Source: Maricaulis sp963975345 (lineage in GTDB: Bacteria; Pseudomonadota; Alphaproteobacteria; Caulobacterales; Maricaulaceae). From it: a DNA stretch of 64,000 nucleotides. Positions within the stretch are counted from its first letter, which is position 1, and every line of letters starts with the position of its first letter. Location: positions 124,001-188,000 of the forward strand of contig NZ_CAXBGE010000005.1 in assembly GCF_963975345.1 (NCBI RefSeq). The letters run 5' to 3'. Below are positions 49,830 through 59,795 of this stretch, piece by piece. The translations under genes and the position numbers were made by a program. Below the pieces are notes generated by a model. The model was given only the letters and a program-made list of their open reading frames with translations, had not been told where the DNA came from and did not search any database.

Positions 49830-49938
49830 CTAAAGGTCCGGAACTGGCATCGACTCCACAACCGCTGCCCCGGGCTTTTGCACTGCAGCATCGTGCGCTA
49901 AACTCGCGGTCTTCCCAGCCTTGAAAGGCCGCGCTCCC

Positions 49939-50766
49939 ATGTCCGCCCAAATCCAGACCCGCCGCATCACCGCTGCCGATATCCGGGCGCGCAAGGGGCT
50001 TGAACCCCTGGTCTGCCTGACCGCCTATGATGCGCCGATGGCACGCCTGCTCGACCCACATTGCGATTTACTGCTGGTCGGCGACAGCGTCGGCATGGTC
50101 GTGCATGGGCTTGCCAGCACAATTGGCGTCACGCTCGAGATGATGATCCTGCACGGCCAAGCCGTGATGCGGGGTGCCAACCGCGCCCTGGTCGCGGTCG
50201 ACATGCCGTTCGGCAGCTATGAGAAATCACCGCAACAGGCGTTCGAGAATGCGGCCCGCATCATGTGCGAAACCGGCTGCCAGGCCATCAAGATCGAAAG
50301 TGGTACCTATGCCGGCGCGACCATTGAATTCATGGCCCAGCGCTCGATTCCGGTGATCGGTCATGTCGGTCTGCGGCCGCAGGCGGCGTTGGCCGAGGGT
50401 GGGTTTAAGGCCAAGGGCAAGACCGGTGCCGAGCGCGCCCGCGTTATCGAGGAAGCCGTGATCGCCGAGAAATCGGGCGCCTTTGCGATTGTGATTGAAG
50501 GTGTCGACGAGGATCTGGCGCGCGAGATCACACAGACGGTCAAGGTGCCGACGATCGGTATCGGGGCCTCGGGCCATTGCGATGGTCAGATTCTTGTCAC
50601 CCAGGACATGCTTGGCGTATTCGATTGGACACCGAAATTCGTCAAACGCTATGATAATATGGCTGAGCGCACCGCTGCTGCCGTGGCACGCTATGCAGGC
50701 GAGGTGCGTGCTCGCAGTTTCCCCTCCAGCGACGAGACCTACAGCCTGACGCGGATCGACAGTTGA
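49939..50766 (+). CDS. panB: 3-methyl-2-oxobutanoate hydroxymethyltransferase
   Basis: A 275-residue enzyme of pantothenate synthesis adding a hydroxymethyl group to ketoisovalerate. Motifs: LTAYDAPMARLLD, LLVGDSVGMVVHG with the metal-binding Asp, VAVDMPFGSY, IKIESG, VIGHVGLRPQ and GIGASGHCDGQILVTQDMLG. ATG 49939 follows AAAGG. Alternative upstream TTG adds six residues without need. Confidence 0.97.
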   Translation: MSAQIQTRRITAADIRARKGLEPLVCLTAYDAPMARLLDPHCDLLLVGDSVGMVVHGLASTIGVTLEMMILHGQAVMRGANRALVAVDMPFGSYEKSPQQAFENAARIMCETGCQAIKIESGTYAGATIEFMAQRSIPVIGHVGLRPQAALAEGGFKAKGKTGAERARVIEEAVIAEKSGAFAIVIEGVDEDLAREITQTVKVPTIGIGASGHCDGQILVTQDMLGVFDWTPKFVKRYDNMAERTAAAVARYAGEVRARSFPSSDETYSLTRIDS

Positions 50767-50839
50767 GGTCTGTTGCCGCTGAGCCGCGCGGGCGCTAGGG
50801 TCGCGCGCATATTACCCATAAACACGGAGCCGCTTCGAC

Positions 50840-51574
50840 GTGGTCGATATTTTCGAAGAAGTTGACGAGGAACTTCGCAAAGACAAATACCAAGACCTGG
50901 CGCGCCAATACGGCCCGATGGTGCTGGGTGCTGCTGCCGCGATCATCTTGGGAACCGCTGGTTACCAGGGCTGGCAGGCATGGCAAACCTCGACTCGCGA
51001 GACGTCCTCGGATGCCTATATGGTAGCGGTCAACGCGCTGGGAGCCGGTCAGGTGGCGCAAGCCTTGACGAGCTTTGAAGCGCTGGCCAATACCGGGACA
51101 GGCTCCTACGCCACACTCGCGCTGTTGCAACGAGCCGCGCTCAAACTTGAGGCGGGTGATTACGTGGCGGCTGCCGAGCTTTATGAGCAGGTTGCAGCGC
51201 AAAGCGGCGAGCCGCTGCTCCGCGACCTGGCGACCCTGAAAGCCGTCTGGGCCCTGTGGGATACGTTGAGTTTCAGTGACGTCGATATCCGGCTGACACC
51301 GTTAACCGGACCCGCTGCGCCTTATCGCTATCTGGCGCGCGAAGCGATTGCGGTTGCGGCGTTGCGGGCAGGCGATCTGCCCCGGGCACGGCGTGAATAT
51401 CAATTCCTGTCGGTCGCTTTCGACGTGCCTCAAGGCGTGGCGCGTCGCGCGCTGGAGGGGCTGGCCCTGATTGATGACCGGCCAGCACCAGCGGTTGAAC
51501 CGCAAGCGATACCAGTCCCCTTGGACGATGTTGAGACTGAACAAGCTAGCGCCGGGGATTCGGGCGATGATTGA
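50840..51574 (+). CDS. YfgM-like TPR membrane protein
   Basis: A 244-residue protein: cytosolic arm (1-26), one membrane helix (about 27-44, MVLGAAAAIILGTAGYQGW), then a periplasmic TPR-like helical region and an acidic C-terminus. Order with bamB and der is the usual yfgM-bamB-der cluster. YfgM is an ancillary SecYEG/PpiD partner in E. coli. Starts with GTG at 50840; overlaps bamB by 8 nt. Confidence 0.85.
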   Translation: MVDIFEEVDEELRKDKYQDLARQYGPMVLGAAAAIILGTAGYQGWQAWQTSTRETSSDAYMVAVNALGAGQVAQALTSFEALANTGTGSYATLALLQRAALKLEAGDYVAAAELYEQVAAQSGEPLLRDLATLKAVWALWDTLSFSDVDIRLTPLTGPAAPYRYLAREAIAVAALRAGDLPRARREYQFLSVAFDVPQGVARRALEGLALIDDRPAPAVEPQAIPVPLDDVETEQASAGDSGDD

Positions 51575-52925
51575 TGTAAAGCGTTTGCGTATCGCCGTAT
51601 TGGCCCTCGTTTTGGCGCCGCTCGCGGCCTGTTCCTCCATCCCCAATCCGATGGATATGTTCCCGGGTCGCAATCACAATGCGGACACCGCACCGACCGA
51701 CGGCCGGATCTCGATCCTCAGCTTCGAACAGACATTGCGAACCGGCACCGATGACGTGCTGCCGACGGTCACGCTGCCGACAGCCTATGTCAATTCAGTC
51801 TGGCCCCAGCCGGGCGGCTATCCGACCCACGCCTTGCAACACACCCAGGCCAGCGGCAATCTCGATGTCGCCTGGCGTCGCTCCATCGGCCAGGGGTCCA
51901 ATAATGACCGCCGGCTGAATGCGCGGCCGGTGATCGCTGAAGGCAAAATCTTTGCTGGCGACGCCTCAGGCCGCGTCACCGCCCTGGATGCGGATAGCGG
52001 GTCGCAAATCTGGTCGATCCGTCTGGGCGTCCCCAACCGGCATGACCGCATGGCTTTCGGTTCGGGCTTGGCCTATGATTCAGGTCGCATCTATGCCCAT
52101 TCCGGCTTCAATTTCTTCGTCGCTCTCGATGCCGAGACCGGTGCTGAAATCTGGCGTACCGAGACTCTGGTGCCTTTCCACGGTGCCCCAACTGTCGTCG
52201 ATGGACGCGTCTTCGTGACCAGCGATGATAATGAGCTGTTGGCGCTCGATGCCACGACCGGTGCAGTCCTGTGGACCTATCAGGGTATTATCGAAACCGC
52301 CCGACTGCTGACCGGGCCGAGTCCGGCTGTGCTCGGCGACATCGTTGTCGCCCCCTTCGCCTCCGGCGAGCTGGTGGCGCTACGGGTTCAGAATGGCAAT
52401 CCCGTCTGGTCTGACAGCCTCACTCGTGCGGGCGGCCTGACCGCCATGTCGGAAATCAATGATGTCGCCGGTAGCCCGGTGATCATGGACGGGACTGTCT
52501 ATGCGATGAGCCATTCCGGCACTCTGGTGGCAATCGAGTTGCGCACCGGGGAGCGGGTCTGGACCCAACCGGCCGGCGGTCTGCACACGCCGTGGGTTGC
52601 TGGCGATTTCCTCTACCTCGTCACCAGCGAGGCCGAACTGGTCTGTCTCAACCGTAATACCGGTATCGTGCACTGGATGACCCAGCTCGATTTGTTCGAG
52701 AATCCGAACCGACGCAAGAACCGCATTGCCTGGGCTGGCCCAGTACTGGCCGGTGGCCGGGTTTTCCTCGCGTCCAGCCGCGGTGACGCGGTCGTGGTCA
52801 ATGCCTATGACGGCGAAGTTATCCGTCAATACGGGCTCGGCGCGCCGGTCTTTGTGGCACCGGTCATTGCCAATGAGACCGTTTATGTGGTTACCGATGA
52901 CGCGCGTTTGATCGCGCTTCGATAG
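51567..52925 (+). CDS. bamB: Outer membrane assembly lipoprotein BamB
   Basis: A 452-residue lipoprotein (lipobox LAAC after a short signal) with an eight-bladed PQQ-type propeller. Repeating blades show motifs like VTALDADSGSQIW, VALDAETGAEIW, LALDATTGAVLW, and VAIELRTGERVW. Part of the BAM complex for outer membrane protein insertion. Between the YfgM-like gene and der, as in many proteobacteria. Confidence 0.95.
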   Translation: MIDVKRLRIAVLALVLAPLAACSSIPNPMDMFPGRNHNADTAPTDGRISILSFEQTLRTGTDDVLPTVTLPTAYVNSVWPQPGGYPTHALQHTQASGNLDVAWRRSIGQGSNNDRRLNARPVIAEGKIFAGDASGRVTALDADSGSQIWSIRLGVPNRHDRMAFGSGLAYDSGRIYAHSGFNFFVALDAETGAEIWRTETLVPFHGAPTVVDGRVFVTSDDNELLALDATTGAVLWTYQGIIETARLLTGPSPAVLGDIVVAPFASGELVALRVQNGNPVWSDSLTRAGGLTAMSEINDVAGSPVIMDGTVYAMSHSGTLVAIELRTGERVWTQPAGGLHTPWVAGDFLYLVTSEAELVCLNRNTGIVHWMTQLDLFENPNRRKNRIAWAGPVLAGGRVFLASSRGDAVVVNAYDGEVIRQYGLGAPVFVAPVIANETVYVVTDDARLIALR

Positions 52926-52937
52926 GCCAAAAAACAA

Positions 52938-54335
52938 ATGAATGATTTTATACCCCGCATCGCCGTCGTCGGACGGCCCAATGTGGGAAAATCAACGCTG
53001 TTCAATCGTCTGGCGGGCAAGCCGCTGGCGATCGTCGACGACCGGCCGGGTGTCACCCGCGACCGCCGCGAAGCCGTGGGCCGTTTGGGCGATATGGATC
53101 TGCGTCTGATCGACACGGCCGGCTATGACGACGAGAAGAAGGAAGGTCTGGAGGCGGAGATGCGCGCCCAGACCGAGATCGCGATCAAGGATGCGGATAT
53201 CTGTCTGCTCCTGATCGATGCGCGGGCCGGTGTCATGCCGCTCGACCAGACCTTTGCCGAAGTGATGCGCAAGGCCGGCAAGCCGGTCGTGCTGCTCGCC
53301 AACAAGGCCGAAGGCCGCGCCGGCCAGTCGGGCCTGCTCGATTCCTATAGCCTCGGCCTCGGCGAACCTGTCGCCATCTCCGCTGCCCATGGCGAGGGGA
53401 TGAGCGAGCTTTATCAGGCGATTGTTGATGCGCTGGGCGAACAGCCGCGCGAATCGTCAAAACCGCGCCCGAGCGATCCACCGCTGCGCATCGCCGTCAT
53501 CGGCCGTCCGAATGCCGGTAAATCGACCCTGATCAATTGCCTGATCGGCGAACAGCGCCTGATTACCGGACCCGAGGCTGGCATCACCCGCGATGCTATC
53601 GCCGTCGATTGGCTCTGGGATGGCCGCCGCGTGCGCCTGCACGACACGGCCGGTCTGCGCAAGAAGGGCAAAGTCTCTGATCGGCTCGAGCGGATGAGCG
53701 TCGCCGACACCTTGCGCGCGGTGAAGTTCTCCGAAGTCGTTCTGCTTTTGATGGATGCCAGCCATCCGCTCGAGAAGCAGGACCTTCAACTCGCCGATAT
53801 GGCCTTCTCTGAAGGCCGAGCTGTGGCTGTCGCGATTTCGAAATTCGACCTCGTGCCCGACCGCGAAGCCTATCTCAAGGAGGTTCGCGAGGAATTTGAC
53901 CGGCTGCTGCCGCAGATGTCCGGTGCGCCACTGCTGCCGATCTCGGCCCTGAAAAACAAGGGTCTCGACAAGATCATGCCGACCCTGGCGATCTTGCACC
54001 GCAATTGGGACGCCAAGGTCAAGACACGCGATCTCAATGACTGGCTGCACGAGATGATCGAGCGTCACCCGCCGCCGGCCGTCAATGGCCGCCGGATCAA
54101 GCCGCGCTATCTGACCCAGACGAAGTCACGGCCGCCGACCTTCGTTTTGATGTGCTCGCGCGCCGCTGATTTGCCGGATTCATACAAGCGCTATCTGATT
54201 AACGGCTTGCGAACCGCATTTGATCTTCCTGGCGTGCCGATCCGTTTGATCGTCAAGGCCGGCAAAAATCCCTATGTCGATAATGAGCAGGGCAATGAAC
54301 GCGGTGGCAGCGGTCCGGGACCGAAAAAGCGCTGA
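52938..54335 (+). CDS. der: Ribosome-assembly GTPase Der (EngA)
   Basis: A 465-residue protein with two GTPase domains in tandem: VGRPNVGKSTLFN with DTAGYDD and NKAEG, then IGRPNAGKSTLIN with DTAGLRKKG and SKFDL. C-terminal KH-like domain includes RPPTFVLMCSRAADLPDSYKRYL. Double domains are unique to Der. Needed for 50S assembly. Confidence 0.98.
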   Translation: MNDFIPRIAVVGRPNVGKSTLFNRLAGKPLAIVDDRPGVTRDRREAVGRLGDMDLRLIDTAGYDDEKKEGLEAEMRAQTEIAIKDADICLLLIDARAGVMPLDQTFAEVMRKAGKPVVLLANKAEGRAGQSGLLDSYSLGLGEPVAISAAHGEGMSELYQAIVDALGEQPRESSKPRPSDPPLRIAVIGRPNAGKSTLINCLIGEQRLITGPEAGITRDAIAVDWLWDGRRVRLHDTAGLRKKGKVSDRLERMSVADTLRAVKFSEVVLLLMDASHPLEKQDLQLADMAFSEGRAVAVAISKFDLVPDREAYLKEVREEFDRLLPQMSGAPLLPISALKNKGLDKIMPTLAILHRNWDAKVKTRDLNDWLHEMIERHPPPAVNGRRIKPRYLTQTKSRPPTFVLMCSRAADLPDSYKRYLINGLRTAFDLPGVPIRLIVKAGKNPYVDNEQGNERGGSGPGPKKR

Positions 54336-54365
54336 GGCGAGCCTTCGGGGCAGTCCAGTTTGCTT

Positions 54366-55097
54366 TTAGGCGGTCGCCATTTTCACGTCTGCTTGAACGA
54401 TTTCGCCATGGCGCTGGCAATCATCGGCCACCAGCTTGCTGATCATCGGCCATAGCGAGGCCGGTTCCGGCAACAGCTTGGCGTCTTCGCCCGGGAAGGC
54501 CTTGGCCCGCATTACAGTGCGCACCGCGCCGGGATAAACGAGATTGATCCGCAGCGGGTTGTTCTTGTGCTCGCCAGCCCAGGATTGAACCAGCGCGTCC
54601 AGCCCGGACTTGCTGGCCGCATAAGGGCCCCAGAAGGGCCGCCGCGATGTGGCGGCTCCGGACGAGATGAAGACGGCGCGGCCGCCGGTCTCGGATTCCA
54701 GCAGAAGCGGTTCGAAAGCGCGGATCAGGCGGGCGGGTGCCAGCAGGTTGACGCCAATCACTTCATTCCAAGTCTTGGCCTTGACCTGCGCTGCGGGCGT
54801 CAGCACGCCAAGCAGGCCGGCATTGCTCAATAATATGTCGAGCTTGCCCCAACGTTCCGCGACGATGGCACCGAGCTGTTCGATGCCGTCATTTGACAAC
54901 AGATCGAGCGGCACCAAGGTCGAGGATCCACCTGCGTCGCGGATCAGATCATCAATTTCTTCCAGCGCGCCGGTCGTGCGCGCCGTGGCGATCACGTGTG
55001 CGCCAGCCTTGCCGAGTTCGAGAGCCATGGCGCGGCCAATGCCACGCGATGCACCGGTTACCAGAGCAACGCGGCCAGTCAGGTCAATTGCAGTCAT
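54366..55097 (-). CDS. Short-chain dehydrogenase/reductase
   Basis: A 243-residue SDR with TGASRGIG at 15-22, NAG near 93, and the catalytic Ser/Tyr/Lys in SSGAATSRRPFWGPYAASKSG. Fits fatty acid or ketone reductases of the family; substrate unknown. Its start overlaps the purF stop (ATGA), so it is the last gene of the dnaB-alr-radA-cvpA-purF run. The pairing of purF with an SDR is seen in alphaproteobacteria. Confidence 0.9.
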   Translation of the reverse strand: MTAIDLTGRVALVTGASRGIGRAMALELGKAGAHVIATARTTGALEEIDDLIRDAGGSSTLVPLDLLSNDGIEQLGAIVAERWGKLDILLSNAGLLGVLTPAAQVKAKTWNEVIGVNLLAPARLIRAFEPLLLESETGGRAVFISSGAATSRRPFWGPYAASKSGLDALVQSWAGEHKNNPLRINLVYPGAVRTVMRAKAFPGEDAKLLPEPASLWPMISKLVADDCQRHGEIVQADVKMATA

Positions 55098-56575
55098 GCG
55101 TCCACCAAGAGGGAGAGTTGAAATTCCTTCGCCGACAGCGAGCGGTCGCGATCCATCAATCGCGTCGGGTATTCGCCGGTGAAGTAATGATCCGCCAAGA
55201 GCGGTGCGCGCCCATTGCGCGCTGCACCGGTAATCGCTTTGTACATGCCGTCGACGCTCAGGAAGGCGAGGCTGTCAGCCTCCAGCCTGGCTGCCATCTG
55301 GTCGACATCCAAATTCGCGGCAATCAATTCCTTCTGACCAGCCATGTCGATGCCGTAGAAATCCGGGTATTTGATTGGCGGACAAGCGGAACGGAAATGG
55401 ACTTCTGTCGCCCCGGCTTCGCGCATCAGCCGCACGATTTTCAACGAGGTTGTGCCGCGTACGATCGAATCATCGATCAACAGCACGCGCTTGCCGCGCA
55501 CGGCGGCGGCATTGGCCGAGTGTTTCATGCGCACGGAGATGTCGCGTCTGTCTTGAGTCGGCTGGATGAAGGTGCGGCCAACGAAGTGGCTGCGGATAAT
55601 TCCCAGCTCAAACGGAATTCCGCTGGCTTCCGAATAGCCCAATGCCGCAGGCACACCGCTATCGGGGACGGGAATGATGACGTCGACATCGGCGGGGGTT
55701 TCGAGCGCTAATTGACGCCCCATTTCCTTGCGCGCTTCGTAGACGCTGCGGCCGTTGATCACAGAATCAGGGCGGGCGAAATAGATGTATTCGAAGGCGC
55801 AGGGGCGCGCGGTGCGTGCCGGGGAGAAGCGTTCGCTGCGCATCTCGCCGTCTGACAGGATTATAGCTTCGCCCGGCTCGACATCGCGCAGATAGGTCGC
55901 ACCGACCATGTCGAGCGCGGTGGTTTCCGAGGCAAAGACGATGGCCTTGCCCAACTCGCCCATCACCAGCGGCCGAATGCCATAAGGGTCACGTGCGGCG
56001 ATCAGGCGGTCATTGACCAGAACTACGAAGGCAAAGGCGCCCTCGATCTGTTTCAGTGCATGCGAGAGGCGATTGGTGAGCTTGGATTTGCGCGACAGGG
56101 CTGCGAGATGAAGCACGACTTCCGAATCGCTGGTCGACTGGAAAATGGCGCCATTGGCGACCAGCTCTTCGCGCAAAACGCGGGCATTGGTGATATTGCC
56201 GTTATGCGCCAGGGCGATACCGCCGCCGCGCACGTCGGAATAGAGCGGTTGCACATTGCGCAACACCGAGGCGCCTTGGGTGGAATAGCGCACATGGCCG
56301 ATTGCGACATTGCCTGGAAGGCGCTCAGGCATGTCGGGTGAGGCAAAGTTTTCACCGACCAGACCGAGATAGCGCTCGACATGAAAACGCGAGCCGTCAT
56401 GGGTCGCGATACCGCAGGCTTCCTGGCCGCGATGCTGCAGCGCATGCAGGCCGAGCGCGGTTAAAACACCAGCATCTTCGGCACCATAGACAGCAAAGAC
56501 GCCGCATTCTTCCTGGGGGCGATCCGTGACGGGATCATAGGTCAGCGTGGCGGGGAGTGCGTCTTTATCGCTCAT
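55094..56575 (-). CDS. purF: Amidophosphoribosyltransferase
   Basis: A 493-residue enzyme of purine synthesis. The Ntn glutaminase nucleophile is in EECGVFAVYG, near residue 24, so N-terminal processing would remove the first 20-odd residues. The phosphoribosyl domain has IPVPDSGVPAALGY and VLLIDDSIVRGTTS. Overlaps cvpA by 4 nt as in many proteobacteria. Confidence 0.97.
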   Translation of the reverse strand: MSDKDALPATLTYDPVTDRPQEECGVFAVYGAEDAGVLTALGLHALQHRGQEACGIATHDGSRFHVERYLGLVGENFASPDMPERLPGNVAIGHVRYSTQGASVLRNVQPLYSDVRGGGIALAHNGNITNARVLREELVANGAIFQSTSDSEVVLHLAALSRKSKLTNRLSHALKQIEGAFAFVVLVNDRLIAARDPYGIRPLVMGELGKAIVFASETTALDMVGATYLRDVEPGEAIILSDGEMRSERFSPARTARPCAFEYIYFARPDSVINGRSVYEARKEMGRQLALETPADVDVIIPVPDSGVPAALGYSEASGIPFELGIIRSHFVGRTFIQPTQDRRDISVRMKHSANAAAVRGKRVLLIDDSIVRGTTSLKIVRLMREAGATEVHFRSACPPIKYPDFYGIDMAGQKELIAANLDVDQMAARLEADSLAFLSVDGMYKAITGAARNGRAPLLADHYFTGEYPTRLMDRDRSLSAKEFQLSLLVDA

Positions 56576-57228
56576 CCATCGTCATCCTGATCTTCTGCCT
56601 TCGAACCGATGAGTTCATCTAGTCGGTTTCTGTCGCGGCTGCCATAGGAGGTCGCATCATTTCTTATTGTTTCTGCAATCGGGTCGTAGGTGGAGTTCGG
56701 ACGCGCCTCTGGCAGGAGGTCTGTGCCCGCGATGCGTGACGTTGGTGGCGCCAGCGTCTGCAGGGCGTCGGCCGCGGCTTTGACCAGCGGATAGATCCGG
56801 GATTCGGTTACGGCGCGCGGCGGTTGGCCGTTTACGCCAAGGGTCGCCGTCATGAAAATTACGCCGAGCGCGAGCATGATTAATCCGCGAACCACGCCGA
56901 AGGCAAAGCCCAGCGTGCGGTCGACGACATTGACGTCATCGCCCTTGGCCAAGCCCCGTGACAGCGAGGAGGTGACGAAGGTGATCGCCAGATAGACCAG
57001 CAGGAAAATGATCGCGCCGATCGCCAACGGTGCCAGCCAGTCCGGATCGATCAGCTCGCGCGCCGGGCCGAGAAAAGCTGGCAGCGCCCAAAGCGTCGCC
57101 AGTGACGCGGCGACAAAGGCGGTGACCGACAGGGCTTCGCGGACAAAGCCACGTACCAGCGCCAACAGGCCGGATACGAGCAGAATCGTCAGACCTATAC
57201 CGTCAAATGCACTCAAGGAACCGTCCAT
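56572..57228 (-). CDS. cvpA: CvpA family membrane protein
   Basis: A 218-residue protein with four membrane helices in the first 145 residues (SAFDGIGLTILLVSGLLALVRG, then FREALS typical of CvpA) and a polar C-terminal domain. Named for colicin V production in E. coli; actual role is envelope-related and unclear. Lies 11 nt after radA and overlaps purF. Confidence 0.9.
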   Translation of the reverse strand: MDGSLSAFDGIGLTILLVSGLLALVRGFVREALSVTAFVAASLATLWALPAFLGPARELIDPDWLAPLAIGAIIFLLVYLAITFVTSSLSRGLAKGDDVNVVDRTLGFAFGVVRGLIMLALGVIFMTATLGVNGQPPRAVTESRIYPLVKAAADALQTLAPPTSRIAGTDLLPEARPNSTYDPIAETIRNDATSYGSRDRNRLDELIGSKAEDQDDDG

Positions 57229-57239
57229 CGGCGTCTTCC

Positions 57240-58616
57240 CTATTCGCCCGCCATCGCCTGCAGAGTTTGCACCAGTTCGAGCGCTGTGGCCACGCCCAGC
57301 ACACGTACCGGCGCTGCATCATCGGCCGAGGCTTTCGGGGCGATCGCCCGCGTGAAGCCCAGCTTGGCAGCTTCCTTGAGGCGCGAATCACTCCGACCGA
57401 CCGGTCGAACATCGCCTGAAAGACTGATTTCTCCGTAAACAACACCGTCCGACGGCAAAGCAACATCCAGCGCCGAGGACACAATCGCCGCCGCCACAGC
57501 AAGATCGGCTGCCGGCTCGGTGATTTTCAGACCGCCGGCGACATTGAGGAAGATGTCTCGATTGGAAAAATCAACACCGCAGCGCGCTTCGAGTACGGCC
57601 AGCACCATCGCCAGCCGTCCGCTATCCCAGCCGACTACTGCGCGGCGTGGGGTGCCAAAGGCGGCCGGGGCGACCAGGGCCTGGATTTCACTAAGGACCG
57701 GCCGGGTGCCCTCCATGCCGGCAAACACAGCGGCGCCGGAGGTCGAATCGCCGCGGCCATCAAGGAAGAGGGCGGAGGGATTGGCGACTTCGCCCAGTCC
57801 GGCATCGCCCATTTCAAACACGCCGATCTCGTCGGTCGGACCGAAGCGGTTTTTCACGGCGCGCAGGATGCGGAATTGATGGGAGCGCTCGCCCTCGAAA
57901 TACAACACTGCGTCGACCATGTGCTCGATCACGCGCGGGCCGGCGATCTGACCGTCCTTGGTGACATGGCCGACCAGGACGACGATGCAATTGCGCTGCT
58001 TGGCAAAGCGTACCAGCTCCTGCGAACAGGCGCGCACTTGGGCGACGGTGCCGGGCGCGGCGGCGAGCTGGTCGCTCCACATGGTCTGAATTGAATCAAT
58101 CACGACGATATCGGGCTTTTCCGCCTTCAGCCCATCGAGAATATTGTTGAGCGAGGTTTCCGCCGCCAGCGAGACCGGTGCATCGGCCAGCCCGAGCCGC
58201 CGCGCGCGCAGCCGCACTTGGGCGACGGCTTCCTCGCCGGAGACATAGATCGCGCGGGCATCATTGCGGGCCATCAGGGCGACAAGCTGCAGGAGCAGGG
58301 TCGATTTGCCGATCCCCGGATCGCCGCCGACCAATATCGCCGAACCGCGCACCAGCCCGCCGCCGCAGACGCGGTCGAGCTCGGGAATGCCGGATTTCAG
58401 GCGCGGCGCTTCGGGTGTGTCGGCACCGAGATCGACCAGATCGAGCACATTGCCCTTGCCGCGGCGCTTGGCGGTCGTGGCCTGGGTGCCCAGCGGTGCG
58501 GCGGGCGTTTCCTCCACCAGCGTATTCCAGCTGCCACAGGCATCGCAGCGTCCGGCCCATTTGGATTGAGCGGCGCCGCAGCTTTGGCAGACATAGAGGT
58601 TTTCAGCACGGGCCAT
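57240..58616 (-). CDS. radA: DNA repair protein RadA
   Basis: A 458-residue protein. Zinc finger CQSCGAAQSKWAGRCDACGSWNT at residues 10-32, Walker A GGDPGIGKST near 97, Walker B IVVIDSIQT near 168, the KNRFG motif near 250, and a Lon-like C-terminal domain with LKITEPAADLAVAAAI. A branch-migration factor in recombination. ATG 58616 gives the standard N-terminus (MARAENLYVC). Confidence 0.97.
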   Translation of the reverse strand: MARAENLYVCQSCGAAQSKWAGRCDACGSWNTLVEETPAAPLGTQATTAKRRGKGNVLDLVDLGADTPEAPRLKSGIPELDRVCGGGLVRGSAILVGGDPGIGKSTLLLQLVALMARNDARAIYVSGEEAVAQVRLRARRLGLADAPVSLAAETSLNNILDGLKAEKPDIVVIDSIQTMWSDQLAAAPGTVAQVRACSQELVRFAKQRNCIVVLVGHVTKDGQIAGPRVIEHMVDAVLYFEGERSHQFRILRAVKNRFGPTDEIGVFEMGDAGLGEVANPSALFLDGRGDSTSGAAVFAGMEGTRPVLSEIQALVAPAAFGTPRRAVVGWDSGRLAMVLAVLEARCGVDFSNRDIFLNVAGGLKITEPAADLAVAAAIVSSALDVALPSDGVVYGEISLSGDVRPVGRSDSRLKEAAKLGFTRAIAPKASADDAAPVRVLGVATALELVQTLQAMAGE

Positions 58617-58676
58617 GGCGAATCGTCTTCGTTTAGTGGACGCCCAGTTCACACTCTGTTCCGCGCGGCGGCAAGC

Positions 58677-59795
58677 TCACAGCGCTGCAGAGGTTCCGGG
58701 CAAATAGACGCGCTGGAAACGCAAGCCGAGCCGGACGAGGAATTCATAGCTGATCGTCTGCGCGGCCTGGGCCATCGGTTCGATATCACCGTCAAGAAAA
58801 CTGACCCAGTCGCCGGGCGTAACCGGTTCGGTCACGTCGCTCAGATCAAGCGTCGTCAAATCCATCGAGATGCGACCAATGATCGGCACTTTGACACCGC
58901 CAATGCGACCAAAACCGCCATTGCCGCAGGCCCGCAACAGCCCGTCGGCGTAGCCGGTCGCGACGGTGGCAATCTGCATTTCCCGCTCGGCGGTGAATGT
59001 CGCGCCATAGCCGGCGCAATCGCCGGCCCTGATGGTGCGCACCTGCAAAACCGGTGCTTCGACGCGGACCGCCGGGGCGAAGGGATCGTCCTGACCCGGT
59101 GCCGGATGGCCGCCATAGAGCGCCAGACCCGGCCGCAGAATGTCGAAATGATAGCGTGGGTCGAGCATGATGCCGCCGGAATTGGCGAAGCTCGCCGGGA
59201 TGTCGGAGTAGTGGTCACGGACGGCGGAAAAACGTTCCAATTGCCGGGCATTGAGCGGGTGGGCGGGCTCATGCGAACAGGCCAGATGGCTCATCAATTG
59301 GCGCACATCGAGACCGGCAAGCCAATCGGGATTGTCCATCAGGCTGCGCGTCGCATTGGGACCCAGCCCGAGCCGATTCATGCCGGTGTCGAAATGGATG
59401 GCGCAGGGCAGATCGGGCGCGAGTTCGCGCAGCTGATGCAATTGGTGCAGATCATTGATGACCGGGAAGAGCCGGGCCTCGCGGAGCGATTCCAGCTCGG
59501 ACGGCCAAAAGCCGTTGAACACGAAAATATCGGCTTCGCGCCCGGCCAACGCCTCGCGCGCTTCGCGGCCCTCGGTGGTGTGGGCGACATAAAAGGTGCG
59601 GCAACCGGCATCGGCGAGGGCGGGAACAACCCGTGAGGCGCCCAAGCCATAGGCATTCGCCTTGACCACGGCGCCGGCCTGCGCGCTCGGTGCCAAGCGT
59701 TTCAGGGCCGCGAAATTGCGCTGGATCGCCGCCAGATCAATGACCAAGCGTGGCGCGGGCTGCGCCGCAGGCTCAACCGTCTTCGAATCGTTCAT
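58677..59795 (-). CDS. alr: Alanine racemase
   Basis: A 372-residue PLP enzyme making D-alanine for peptidoglycan. The PLP lysine is in AVVKANAYGLG, the RLG(L)GP motif in HFDTGMNRLGLG, the catalytic Tyr in CAGYGATF, and GRISMDL near the C-terminus. Start at ATG 59795 overlaps dnaB by 23 nt; the longer frame upstream is shadow of dnaB. Confidence 0.97.
   Translation of the reverse strand: MNDSKTVEPAAQPAPRLVIDLAAIQRNFAALKRLAPSAQAGAVVKANAYGLGASRVVPALADAGCRTFYVAHTTEGREAREALAGREADIFVFNGFWPSELESLREARLFPVINDLHQLHQLRELAPDLPCAIHFDTGMNRLGLGPNATRSLMDNPDWLAGLDVRQLMSHLACSHEPAHPLNARQLERFSAVRDHYSDIPASFANSGGIMLDPRYHFDILRPGLALYGGHPAPGQDDPFAPAVRVEAPVLQVRTIRAGDCAGYGATFTAEREMQIATVATGYADGLLRACGNGGFGRIGGVKVPIIGRISMDLTTLDLSDVTEPVTPGDWVSFLDGDIEPMAQAAQTISYEFLVRLGLRFQRVYLPGTSAAL

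Noticed and set aside
58218..59636. A 472-codon open frame on the + strand
   Set aside because: Antisense to radA and alr, which are unmistakable core genes.
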